Assembly (NCBI GenBank): GCA_030063045.1
Contig: JAQSEB010000086.1
Span: 1,758,501-1,822,500 of the forward strand
Reading direction: 5' to 3'
Source of the DNA: Pratylenchus scribneri
Taxonomy: Eukaryota > Nematoda > Chromadorea > Rhabditida > Pratylenchidae
DNA: 64,000 nucleotides
The notes under the pieces were generated by a model. It was not told the DNA's origin, did no database searches, and was given only the letters and a program-made list of their open reading frames with translations. Positions 1 through 11,325 of this stretch are shown in pieces (positions within the stretch are counted from its first letter, which is position 1; every line of letters begins with the position of its first letter). The translations under genes and the position numbers were made by a program.

Positions 1-2061
1 ACCATATAGAATTTGGAAACAATTTGATAATATTGCGCAATACAATGAATTTTGGGAAGAAGAGAAAAATAAATGGAGAAAAAATTGCGGTGACAAATCA
101 TTGAAGGATGGGCTAACTTTAACGTGGAAATGCGAATATCATTCACGTATAATTTCAATTAAAAATATTCTATCCAATTTCTTCAGGCACCGAATGTAAA
201 AAGGGACTCAAAATTAAGTTCAATGCAACAGACCACGGAGTGGTCATCGAGGAAACCATCGACGAGCATCAACACGAAGGTGAAAAAAGGGCATTGTCAA
301 TAGAGGCCAAAAAAGAAATCAAACAATTAATGAGTCAAAAATTAACACCCGCACAAATTCTAAACATGCTTAGGGTATTTTTTTTGCCTATTACAAGGAT
401 AAATTAAACTAAAAATAATTTTATAATTTTCAGCAAAAAAAGTTTGATCCATTGCCAACTCTAAAGCAAGTGCAAAATGTTTGCAAATATACCAGAGGAC
501 CAATATTGCCTTTCACTTTTGCCCAACTTGAGGAATATTGTGCCCAAAACAATCAAACTCCAGAAGATATTGACAAAGCTTTTGTTCAAAGCTATAAAAT
601 TGATGAGCCAGCCAAAAAATTTTTCATCCTTTGGACGACCAAGAAATTGCAACAAAAGCAATTCGATTCTCCACTGCTTCAGGTAATTTTTGTCTATTTT
701 TTCCACTCAAAACGTCAAAATCAACCTCAGGCAGATTCAACCTACTCCCTCACATACAATCTTCGCTGGTTCGACGACTTTCCAGTGCAAGTTTTTGGTT
801 TTTCGGACGTCGACAAACATTTCCACCCTACGTTTTTGGCCTTGTCGAGCAATGAAGATCAGTGGATTTATGCAAATATTTTCACGGCACTTGGCGAATA
901 CAAACCGGATTTTGTTTTGGGCGATGGATCAAAGGCAATCACAGCCGCTTGTTCCAATGTAAGATTTATAAATTGTTCTTTAAAAAAAAATAATTTTAAG
1001 GTGTGGCCGGAATCAATTCGATTGATGTGTTATCCGCATATGTGGAGAAATGTTGAAAAGCGGACGAAAGGTTTGACAGAAGATAAACAAAAAACAGTTC
1101 ATCGCGATATACATTTTCTGCAAATGGCAATGGATGAACAAGAATTTGTGAAAGGTTTGAATTATTTTTACTTTTAGAAATAAATTTTATTAAGTTTCTC
1201 GCTTAATGCTTGATTCATGGGTTGATAATGGCATGCCAGACTTGGCAGAATATGTTTATCAAACATGGATTGTGAGTGGTGAATGGCGCTGGTTTGAAGG
1301 TCGGTTAAAAATTAATGCTAATTATAGTAAGCTGTATTTTTATAGGAGCATCTCCCTTCATTTCGAATAACAATGGGCTAGAGTCTGCGAACAAATACAT
1401 CAAACATGTCCACACATTTAGGAATAAGCTCAAATTTGATGAATTCATGAAAGTTGGCCCTGATATTCTTCAGGATTGGAGCACAAATTCCATTGTATTA
1501 TTTATATTTAATCAATACCACATTAATTTTATTTAGAAAGCTGCCACAGTTCCAACAATATGCCCAAAACTCTACAAGGAGACATATTCTAAATTGTTTG
1601 CGGAGAAAACACTTCTATGGGGCAAAAAATCGGATCGCCAGCAACCAGAGAAGTCGCTCTATCTCTTCTCATCGGAAAAAAGGAATTTCAAAACGTTGAC
1701 TGAATTGAAAGAAGCAGCTGCCAGAACTTTCCGTCCTCCAACCGAATGGAATGCTTGGGAGGAATATGTGGATAATCGGTTCAAGGTTTTATTCACAAAT
1801 TTGCATTAAATATTCAATTTAACTTAGGTTTTTGTGGCAAACATGGGCGATTTTGGTGGCCATTGGCGGTGCAGTTGTCCAGAAGGAGCTAAAAAATATG
1901 TGTGCATTCACGCAGTTGCGGCCATGGTCAATGAAGGAATTCTTACATTTCCACTGGCCGTAAAAGAATCGAGTGCGGTTGAAGGTTTGCAAAAGAGAGG
2001 AAGACCGAAAGATAATGAGAGAGGACGTCCGCCCAAGGCACCAAAGCAAAGAGGAAATTAA
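1..2061 (+). mobile_element. MULE-type transposase gene (FLYWCH/WRKY-like finger, MULE DDE core, SWIM finger, AT-hook tail), 5' end outside window
   Basis: Nine exons join in frame: <2-146, 187-374, 434-682, 731-958, 1001-1154, 1195-1299, 1346-1494, 1537-1785 and 1828-2061 (stop 2059-2061). All introns are 40-60 bp. The first two exons encode a Cys/His finger of the WRKY-GCM1/FLYWCH kind (WKCEYHS, then ECKKG, then DEHQHEG). Exons 4-5 carry the Mutator-like core: D in ADSTYSL, SDVDKHFHP, second D in LGDGSKAIT, and CYPHMW. Exon 7 supplies the likely catalytic Glu in NNGLESANKY. Exon 9 has a SWIM CxCx(n)CxH finger (CSCPEGAKKYVCIHAV) and ends with two GRP-type AT-hooks. No frameshift or stop is visible over about 560 codons, so it may be active or domesticated. 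Terminal repeats cannot be judged because the 5' side is missing. Family assignment is solid; intactness upstream is unknown. Confidence 0.85.
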
Positions 2062-3521
2062 AACCAAATAATAAACGAAATTTTGATATTTATTTTCTTC
2101 ATTATTTATTGTTATGTAAATTATTTTGCTATATTTTTTCGTTCATATTTGCCAATTATTTTGTTTTTGTTTTTAATAAATTTTATTTAACTCATTTGTA
2201 CTAAATTATTCGAATAATATTAGATCAAAGATGTTTAATGCATATTTACTTTGAAAAGAGAGAAGTGAGAAGAGGAATTAATTGGAAAAATTCAAATTCC
2301 CGCCAAATTAGACTCAAAATTCAGCCCCTTTAGACAGGCGAAAAATTAGACTGAAAATTCAGCCCCTTTAGACAGGAGAAAAATTAGACTCAAAATTCAG
2401 CCCCTTTAGACAGGCAATTAAGCCCCACGTCAATAAGAATTGATGATTGATATTTGGAAATTTTATTTTTTCACATTTTGTCCAATTTTTCAATCTCCCA
2501 TTTATCCATTCATTTTTTAAATTATTTTTGCCCATTTTTAAATAAATTTTAAAGTAAAATAATAACAATAAAAGAACGAATTTTGATGTTTTTGTTAACA
2601 AATTAAAAAGCAGACTTTAGGCTATATTCAATGATATTCATTTTGGAATCCTAGAGCATTGTTTTACAGCAAATTGAATTCCCTATGACATAATTTAGTT
2701 CAGGAATTGCTAATTTTGCTTAAGATTTGTCCAATTTTGAAAACTATGCTAGTTAATTAAAGCCAAATCCAAGTATAGAAGGGAAGATTTTATTATTTTT
2801 TCCATACTTTAGCCAGGCAATTGCCTATTTGGCAGGCATTATTTCTTGTTCTTTTGCATTTTTCATTTTCAACGTAGAATTTGGGAAAGAGCAAAAAATG
2901 CCAGTGGAAACAGAATATTGAGGCGTATTCTTTTCGCTTTTATCAAATATAATATTAGGCATTTTATACGAAGTGATTCGAATTTATTCCCCCACAAAAA
3001 AAAATATTCCCAATTTTTGTCCCAAAACTTGCAGTTTACTTTTCCTCAAATATAAATTCCTAGGCCCTAATAAATTCATTTTTAATGGGAAAATTTTCAT
3101 TTTATCAAACTGTGGCCAATAACTCATCAATGAAAAGATATTGGAAAAATGTGTTTATCGTCTTTAAAAAATGTAAAATTGTTCCGAGACAAAATTGTAA
3201 AGAAATTCCATTAAAATCAGTGGTAAATACGAGGCAGGAGGGAAAGGCAGCTGTGCCGCTTCAATTCAATTTAATTTGGGTCCGATTAAAAAATTCAAAA
3301 AGCAAAAAACAAATTGAAGCGGAAAAGACAATAATTTGTGTGGGATCAAATCGAAATAAATAAATAAATAATAATAATTGAAAAATGTTGGAAGTTTGGT
3401 GTCAAATTTTTCAAATGTAAAATTTGTGATTTAATTTTGATTGAAAACCGAACAAAAAATAATTCCCCAAATATTCATTCATTCATTTTCCCGTATTCTT
3501 CTTCTTTTCTGTTTGTTTCAT
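2062..3521. other. Intergenic, AT-rich, no supported gene
   Basis: The stretch between the MULE transposase stop and the 3' end of the NADAR gene. It contains the 38-bp tandem repeat annotated separately. A 92-codon open frame at 3085-3363 (+) has no recognisable domain, signal peptide or splice partner, and I treat it as chance. Confidence 0.5.
2307..2420. repeat. Short tandem repeat, about 38-bp unit, 3 copies
   Basis: Three near-identical units begin at about 2308, 2346 and 2384. Each reads ATTAGACTCAAAATTCAGCC followed by CCTTTAGACAGG. The same vocabulary (AAAAATTAGACNAAAAATTTG) recurs inside the hAT-like element at 52460-52824, which hints that this is a fragment of a related transposon. 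Confidence 0.75.
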
Positions 3522-6500
3522 TTATTTTCCGCTGCCGCTTTTCTTCGTCTTTTTTGCCTTCTTCTTTTGGCCACCGGTCCCACTGTCATTCGTGTTTTCC
3601 TTGTTCCCACTTCCCTGATGAGGCAGAATTTGACCAAATTGATTGCCGCCCATTGCAACCACCGTTGAGCATGATCCAATTCCAAACATCATTGCATTGA
3701 TTTGTTGGGACATTTCCTTGTCCTTTAAATAATTAATTTAAATTTTATTTAATTCTAATTAATTTTTTAAAATTTTATTTTCAATATTTTTTAAAAATCC
3801 TTTATAAAATGGCAAAACACAATATTAAATAATTTCATTTTTTAAATGATTTTTTATTTGAATAAAATTATTGAATTTACCCCAAAAAATAGGTTCGAAA
3901 ATTCACTTTTTCAGGCCATATACTTGGCCATAAAACAGTGTTGGTGGTCATATCAGGTCAGAGCTAGACTTTAGGCAAAATTAAGTTGCTTTCGCCCAGT
4001 TTTATGGGCTCAAAAATGTGGATTTTTTTGCAACAAAAAATTATGGATAAATTTCAATGAATTTTTGGTACTTTTCGGTTTTGCGACACCCTAACTAAAA
4101 ATTATGAAAATAGCGTCTTAGACGTAATTTTGGGTGTAGAATACAAATCTGACATCCATTTTGCCATTTCTTGCCATCTTGTTAAGAAAATGTCAACTTA
4201 TACCAAGAAAAAGTAAAGGGGGTACGTACCAAGGGTATTTTCGATGAAAATTTTTGTATAGCCAAAATATAGCTCAATTGATGCTTGGCGAGCTGAATCG
4301 AATGGTACCATTTTTATTGGATAATATTACAATTTATGCAAGTTAAAGTCGAAATATCTTATTAAGATAATTATTTCCTTTGGCCATAACTTGCCTGTAA
4401 CTGAATATAATTTTATAAAAATGGTACCATTTGATTCAGCTTGCCGATCTGAGTCGTTTGAGCTATAATATGTCTATATAAATATTTTTTGAAAATCAGC
4501 CCTTGGTCTTCCCTTGGGATTTTCTTGGTAAGGGTTGGCATTATGTTGCGTAAACGGTAACATATCAGGAAAAGGATGCTAGATTCGTGTTCTACAGCCA
4601 AAATTACGTCTAAGACGCGATTTTCATAATTTTTGGTTAGGGTGTCGCAAAACCGAAAAGTACCGAATTTTTTTATGATAAATTAAATTCTATTTTGTAT
4701 TTAAAAATTTATCTTTTCCTCTTATAAAATAATCTAATATTTATTTAGCAAATTTTAATAATATTTCCCACCTCCACTGAATTGTCATTGGCATAAATCA
4801 ATTCATTTGCGTAGGCCACTTCCTTTGAACGGTTCATTTCCTCTTCACCTTCCTCTGCCTCTTCTTCTTCCTCTTCATCCCCTTCCTCCTCTTCTTCTTC
4901 ATTCGATTGTGTGGATTTGTCCTCGTTCTCTTCTTCTTTGTCACTTCCTTCTTCCTTTTCCTCTTCCGGCGATGCATTGGAATTTTTGGCCTCCTTGTCG
5001 CGAATTGCCTTTCGAACCTGAAATTTTTAATATAAAAAATTTTGGAAATTTTTTAACAATTTTTAATATAAAAAAATTAGCCAAAAAAATTAATTTTAAA
5101 TATTTTAATCTAATATTTTAATTTTTTAAATATTAAAAAAATTAATTAGAAAATTTTTACAATTTTAATATTAAAAATTAAACTAAAAATTATTTTAATT
5201 AAAGATTTTAATTTTTAAAATATAATAATAAATACCTGCATGCAGAGCACCCCGAGGACATTCTTCCCTTTGCCCATCATCGGCAGGTATTTCACTTTAT
5301 CCTCAATCAGATCAATGGGAAGCTGTTAAAAAATCGTGAAAATTATTAATTAATTTAAAATGGAAAAATTATTTAATTCAAATATTTTAAAAATTCAAAA
5401 AATGAAAAATAAATTTTTTAAAATTCAAAAAAAATTAAAATTATTTTTTAATAAAATTTTATAAATTGGAAATTATAAATTTGAAAAATTCACAAAATGA
5501 AAAAAATTTAAAATAAAAAAGAGAATTAATTTTTAAATAATGGGAGGGAAATTATTACTTTTAAAATCAAAAAATTAAGATTTATTTATTAATAAAATTT
5601 TAAAAATGAGAAATAATTATTAATAATTTCAAAAATTTTTAAAAAATTCATAATTTAAAAATTTTATTAAAAATTCATCCAAACCAACCGAAAGGACTTT
5701 TCCCTCGTTGTCCTTTGCCCATTGGCGGATTTCGGCCTCATTCATGCCGACGGCAAACATCGAATCGCGGTCGTATGCCTGGCATAGGAGTGCATCGCCG
5801 GTGTTCATCAATTTGTCGCGGAGGTCAATGTCCTGGTTGAATTTGTGCCGGAGGCCGTGGAGAAGGACAATCAGCCCGTGGGTGTTCTTCCAGTTTTCGA
5901 CCTGAAGGAAAAATTACATTTTAGATTAAATTTATTATTCAAAAATAAATTTTAGGGATTTAAGGGTTTATCCAAAATCATACCCGAAAATTGGATAGAT
6001 CTGCTGGTCAAGACGCATTGAATAGTATATAATTTTTCATGGTTTGATCAACAATTAATTGGGTATTAAACGGTTTAAACCAATTTTGGTTTAACGGTTC
6101 TAAACCAAAAGTTAGAATTGGTTAAAGCCAAAATATAACCAAATGATGCGTTTTATGGAGGAGATTTATCTATTTGGGTATGAGGTTTAGGGGTCCAGGA
6201 TAAACGACCAAACCACTTACCACTAATTAAACTTTTTTTTAGACATTTTCAATGTTTTTTTTCTCCTATTTTTTCCTTCAAAAAATCTATTTTTTTTGTG
6301 TGGCAAAAAAATTAATTTTATTAAAATTAAATGAATTTTAATTAAAATTAAGTTCCCCAAATTTACCGTCTGATTCGGAATTCCATAGTTTCGCAGTAGG
6401 TCCCGGGCCTTGGATTTCGCCTGAAGTGGATCCTTGACAGCTCGCATCAATTGGGCCTGGTCGGGGCCGGCCAGTTGGAAAATTTTGCAGGCCTGAAAAA

Positions 6501-9057
6501 TAATAAAAAAAATATTTGAAAATTATTTAAACAAATTTTAACCTGATAGTAGTGCTCAATGCTTGGATAGTTGTGCCCATCAATGTAAATGTTACACTGA
6601 AAAAATTGGAATAAAAATTAAGCAAAAATTTTTTAATTAAAAAATTAATTAAAAATAATAATTTAGTTAATTATTAAAAATAAAATAAATTAATAAAAAT
6701 AAGCAAAAAAAAATTTAAAAAAATTAAATTCAAATAAATAAATTATTTTTTTAATGAATAAAATTATCAAAAAAAATAATAAAAATTTTTAATTAAAATA
6801 TTAATTTTTAATTGGTAAATTAATTAATTATTCAATAAAAAAAAATTAATTTAATTAAAAATATTTTTAAATTATTTTTTTATTTAATAAAATTTAAAAA
6901 AAGCATTTACGGGATAAAGTGTAGAGAGGAAATGCTCACGGCCGTGGAAGCACACCAAATTGTTCGCCAGGACAACATATTCCACTGATTGCACTGTGGA
7001 CGGCGCATTCACAACGGTTTGAGGACGCAATTTGGGCGGTGGCAGCGGTGCACCCGGTGGACGGCGACGAACTTTACCGGCTCCCATCTGAAAATGATTT
7101 TAGAATAATTAAATAAATATAAATTTTAAATTGAATTTTTTTCCCAATTTTACGTCTTATTAATTAATTCTTCTTGTTTTGGGCTTTGGCTAAAATCTTG
7201 AAAAACTTTTTTATCCATTAATTAAAGGAAAAGGAAATGAAAAATGAAATGAATAAAATTTGAATTATAAAATTCAAGTACCCAATTTTGAACTTATTCC
7301 TTAATTTAAAAAATTAATAATACACAAAACTCCGAAATTTATTACTGTTTGCTTCCAAATTAGCTTTATATAACCATAAACATTGTTCCAAAAACGTCTC
7401 AAATGCCCCACTTCTTTTCGTATTTGTCATTTTTGCCCTCATCTTTCGTCTTATTAGTCTTTTTTTTCCCTAATTTTTCGCTTCTTCTCTCGTCCTCGTC
7501 TTTATGATTAGAAATATTTCGTCATTTTTATGGCAAAAATGAAAAATGATTTGGATCCTGGACCGTATGAACCAATTTTACCAATTCTTTGTCTTTTTTT
7601 TTCTCTCGTTTTATTGTCTCTTCCTTTCATCCAATCGCCCTCATCCTTTTTCGGAAGAGAAGAGGACAAGAACGAAGAGACGAGACACGTTTTTGGAACA
7701 ATCTCTAAGCATTCCCCGTTTACCTTTGACATTGCATTTTGTTGTGGTGGTGCGGCTGCCGGAGCATTCCAAGCGCTCAACGGTTTCATTGGCATTGGTC
7801 CAATTTGAATTTGCGAAAAGTTGGCCAACATTTGCGGATTCATCGGCGCCTGATATTGTTGTTGCGGCTGTGGCTGGCGTTGTTGATCGTAGGCCGAAAA
7901 GCTCATGTATGGCGTGAATTGAGGTTGTTGCGGTTGTTGGTCCAAGACGAAATCCTCTGGCTGGACAGTAGTGCCCATCATTCCTCCCATTTGCTGCTGT
8001 TGCTGTGACTGTGATGGTTGACGATATTGCTGAAAAATTGGAGAATTTTTGGGTTAATTAATTGGTAGAAATATTTTATTTTGGCTATTTTCAATTCTTT
8101 TTGTTTACTAAGATTGATGTTGGTGTGGTCCATTTATAAACTAAAAGTCCATGGTCCAAAAAACGTAAAAACGTCAACCTTAAGATGGTAGGAAAGCCTT
8201 AAGTTAGCCCGAAAGATTAATGAGGCTCATAAACCTTAAAAAAATGACTTTAAACACCTTGAGAATGGTCCATAAAAACTTAAATAATGGCCACAAACAA
8301 AAGCTTAAGATAATCGATGGTCCAAAAAAACTAATTTAGGTAGTTTAAAAACTTGGAAATATCAATCGATTGTTATTTCTGATGAGGAGATCTAAATTTT
8401 AATCTCAACGTTTTTCAAAACAAAACATAATTTATGTATGGGAACTCTGGAGAGCAAGTCTCATCTCAGGGTTTTTTGAACACCAAGTTTTAATCTCAAG
8501 ATTTACGAAGAATTAAAGTCGATGGATTAAGTCTAAATCTCAATGTTCTTCATCACAGTCAATTGAGATGAGAACAAGTCACAACTCCAGGTTTTTCCAA
8601 CAGATCAACTTATATCTTATAATTATAATCCCAAGGTTTTTCGGAACTTTACATAATTTACATGTTAAGTCAAATGAAACCATGTTCGAATAGGTTTTTC
8701 AACAAACCAACTTCCAATCTTGAGGTTTTCAAAAGTAAATTTCAATCCCATCAAAATTTTTGAAAATATAAAATCAATAAGAAAGAAACCGTGAATTGCG
8801 AAGAATTTTTCTGTTGTCCCACTGCTGGTCGAACGATGTCCATCATGCGCGGTGCCGGATTTGGATTGCCACTGACCAACAAATGGGCGGATGGTGCGTT
8901 CGTCATTGCATTCAAAGGCAGCAGCTGATCGGTTTCCAATTTGTCGCGTCGTTTTTGGGCCGCCATCTTTTTATCATCGAGCTGTGGGAACATATTTTAT
9001 AATTAGGATTTTGAATGAATGAAATTAAACCTTTTTCAATGTCGCTGGTGTTGCCAT
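3522..9057 (-). CDS. NADAR-domain protein with Gln-rich N-terminus and acidic/Lys-rich C-terminus
   Basis: Ten exons join with exact phase to about 542 aa: 8790-8981 and 9031-9057 at the N-terminus, then 7724-8029, 6911-7087, 6543-6596, 6367-6492, 5689-5901, 5236-5322, 4772-5017 and 3522-3722. Residues 1-180 are low complexity (QQQQQMGGMMG, Pro/Gln-rich). Residues about 210-400 form a YbiA-like NADAR domain: CFHGREHFLSTLYP, IDGHNYPSIEHYYQACKIF, then a C-terminal NTGDALLCQAYDRDSMFAVG segment and VLGVLCMQVR. Then comes a Glu/Asp-rich block and a KKKAKKTKK tail. Characterised NADAR proteins are N-glycosidases acting on riboflavin intermediates or on guanine-linked ADP-ribose; the substrate here is inferred only. 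A probable trans-splice acceptor lies at 9111-9113. Introns hold foldback elements (4067-4664, 5965-6206). Humans lack an obvious counterpart. Confidence 0.85.
4067..4664. mobile_element. GGTAC-terminal foldback MITE with 8-bp TSD, in last intron of the NADAR gene
   Basis: The left end GGTACTTTTCGGTTTTGCG and right end CGCAAAACCGAAAAGTACC are perfect inverted repeats. Inverted similarity continues for about 80 bp (AATTATGAAAAT, TCTTAGACG). It is flanked by identical 8-bp direct repeats GAATTTTT at 4059-4066 and 4665-4672. The interior encodes nothing recognisable. An 8-bp target duplication is typical of the hAT superfamily. Relatives lie at 12780-13262, 29970-30338 and 50942-51440. Confidence 0.85.
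5965..6206. mobile_element. Foldback repeat, GGTTTATCC-ended family, in a NADAR intron
   Basis: The left half runs GGTTTATCC ... ATACCCGAAAATTGGATAG ... GACGCATTGAA. The right half is its imperfect inverse: ATGCGTTTT ... TATCTATTTGGGTAT ... GGATAAAC. A central palindromic stretch is rich in GGTTTAAACC. At least six other copies occur in this window (10495, 11496, 34530, 36373, 37020, 53330). No coding capacity. Confidence 0.7.
8030..8789. repeat. NADAR intron with degenerate about 60-bp repeats
   Basis: This 760-bp intron contains at least five loose copies of AATCTCAAGGTTTTTC-like text between 8395 and 8735. In its first half are several TGGTCCAAAAAA/TGGTCCATAAAA phrases. It looks like a decayed tandem array. 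No coding signal. Confidence 0.45.
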
Positions 9058-10167
9058 TTTTTGTTGTTGAAAATCTTTTAATCAAATTAACTCGAATATT
9101 TAGCTTTCCTCTGAAATTAAAATTAATCATTCATTAATTTGTACATTTTATTGATTTTTTTGGGTTTACATTTAGCTACGAAAAAGAAGCAATTATTTAT
9201 TCTAATGAATTATCTGAGCTTTTTAATAAGTTTATTCAAATTATATGATGATGGATTGTGTTGGGACAATTTATTAATTTTTCCCGAAGAGCCTAGGCAG
9301 GCTTGTAATGAGAAAAATGGAAATGCTCTGCATTTTATGTGGATAAGAGCTGTGGAAAATGGTTGGCTTTTTCTTTTATTATTATGGGTCTAGCCTCTAG
9401 CGTTTAGTCATTTTTATCCGGCAAAAGCAAAAAGACAAGCCAAGGAAGAGGCAGAGAACAAGAACATAAAGATATCGATCGATTATTTATGCAATGCGTT
9501 ATGAGGTATGCGTTGGCTGTTGGCTATTGTCTTGGCTGTTAGATTTTTAGAGAAGAAATAAAATCACTGGCCCTGCATAGTCGCAGGCCCGCCGCTGCAG
9601 GCAACGGTTAAGCTAAGCCGCTAGGCATTATTATGAAGTGAATTAATAAAAGTTTGTTGCTTGCTTTACTTTTAAGTTTAACTTTGCATTTGCATTTATT
9701 TATCATTTTTCATTATCATCTATAGGGATGAGGGAGGATCAATCCAAGACCGACTAAACGAAATCTACTCTACACATAATGATGACCTACTTTCTTATCA
9801 GCAGGAATTTTGTTTTGAGCGTTCAGGTTTTAGGACTAGAGGTTTTAGCTTAAAAAGGAACATGGAAAAATTAGAAAAATAATTAAAGCAATTGCTAATA
9901 TCATTTGGGTTTAGATCTTTCGGAAACAGATCTTCAGGTTTAGACCCATTAAAGCTGCTGGTTTCATTCTCAAAAAAATTCAGATTTATCAAAACTTCGA
10001 TTAACGATTACAAATTATAGATCTTAAAAATGGACAAATTTCCATTAATTCTGCCTAAAATTTTCTCCTTCAAAATGTCAATTATTTACAACAATTTGAT
10101 TTAAACCGCCTTTTAAATTTAACCGGCATTCTACAAATTCTTGGTTGCCCAACAATAATAAATCAAA
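9058..10167. other. Divergent intergenic region between NADAR gene and small secreted-protein gene
   Basis: The promoter side of two head-to-head genes. The probable outron acceptor of the NADAR gene is TTAATTTCAG read on - (9111-9113), giving a 5' UTR of about 53 nt. An 84-codon open frame at 9139-9393 (+) lacks homology I can recognise. No other structure was seen. Confidence 0.4.
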
Positions 10168-11007
10168 ATGATTTTATCTTCATTTGGCTTCAATCAACCC
10201 TTCTTTTTCACCCTAATCGCGTAAATGCTTGGAAATAAATTTGAAATATCCAATTTTTCTTAATTTTAAGCATTGTTCTCATCCTCCTCCTCACTTTGGC
10301 ACTGGTGGGCGATGCGAATACCGACGATGAAGAATGCGATTATTACTTGGATGCGGCACCGGATGCCGTTCTGCCAACCTCTCCGAGAAGACAGGTTTAA
10401 CAATCGCTGATAGAATTAATTTGGTGAAAAAAAAAAACATTGAAAATACCAAGGGAAATAACACCAAAATAATTAGAATGAATGGTTTAAGGGGTTGTCC
10501 AAGCACAAGCATATACCCGAAAATTGGATAGAGCTGGTCAAGACGCATTGAATGGTATATAATTTGTGATGGTTTGGTCAACAATTAATTGGGTATTAAA
10601 CGGTTTAAACCCAATTTTGGTTTATATTTAAAACCATAGGTTAGAATTGATTAAACCCAAAGACAAAACATAATAAAATAATGCGTTTTGGATGAGATTT
10701 ATCTATTTGTGATTGGTATAAGGTTATGGGTTTAGGCTAGACCATTGAACCAATCAGGGCCGTAGCCATAAATTGGTGATGGGGGGAGGGCACCTAGGTG
10801 GAAATTGAACCACTAAACCGTTACAATCTTTTGGGTATTTTCAATTTGTTTTCGGCCATAATCTCAAAAATTTATTAAAATTAATTCCTAATTTTTCAGT
10901 TCAAATTGGTCGGCAATTCGCGCAAATCCCATCAAAGCCAACAATATGAGAAATTGCCAACACGGCGGTCAACCCAAATTGTTGAGGAGGAAGAAATCAC
11001 CATTTAA
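10168..11007 (+). CDS. Small secreted protein, 94 aa, unrecognised
   Basis: Three exons (10168-10220, 10271-10394, 10900-11007) join with exact phase (GC|C, then phase 0). Residues 1-33 form a strong signal peptide or signal anchor: a hydrophobic run FFFTLIAIVLILLLTLALVG with likely cleavage after GDA. The mature part is about 60 aa. It has an acidic start (NTDDEECDYYLDAAPDA), an SPRRQ stretch at the exon 2/3 junction, a polar basic middle (NSRKSHQSQQYEK) and an acidic tail ending EEEEITI. There is one cysteine only. A polyadenylation-like AATAAA occurs near 11127. Intron 2 carries a foldback repeat. I do not recognise the family. It could be a secreted signalling or effector-like protein, or a single-pass type II membrane protein. 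Confidence 0.65.
10495..10765. mobile_element. Foldback repeat, GGTTTATCC-ended family, in intron 2 of the small secreted-protein gene
   Basis: This copy matches the element at 5965-6206: ATACCCGAAAATTGGATAGA, CAAGACGCATTGAATGGTAT, GGTTTAAACCCAATTTTGG, ATGCGTTTTGGATGAGATTT. Its outer ends are eroded. Confidence 0.65.
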
Positions 11008-11325
11008 TAATCGATGATCAAATCCCATTCAATTAAACCCCAAATTATTCTTTTCTAATCACACCAAATTTTAGCAAAAATCTCTTCCGGTTCTCACTGA
11101 CACAAAATGTAATCTCGATACTCCAATAAAAATTTTTTTTGTATTTTATTCAATTTAAATTTTAATAAATAAAATGTTTTAGTGATTTAATATTTTTATT
11201 TTGGCAATTAAAATTGTGTTGTAAAAATAAGTAAATTAGTAACCAAAACAGCTAAATTGAGGAATAAAAAGGAATTTGGTTTGTAAAATTTGTGTCAAAT
11301 TTGGCAAATGTTCAGTGGAATTTGT

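Noticed and set aside
3085..3363. 92-codon + strand ORF
   Set aside because: No recognisable domain, no splice partners, AT-rich surroundings; likely chance.
9139..9393. 84-codon hydrophobic ORF
   Set aside because: Starts in AT-rich DNA with no conserved motif; hydrophobicity follows from T-rich codons.
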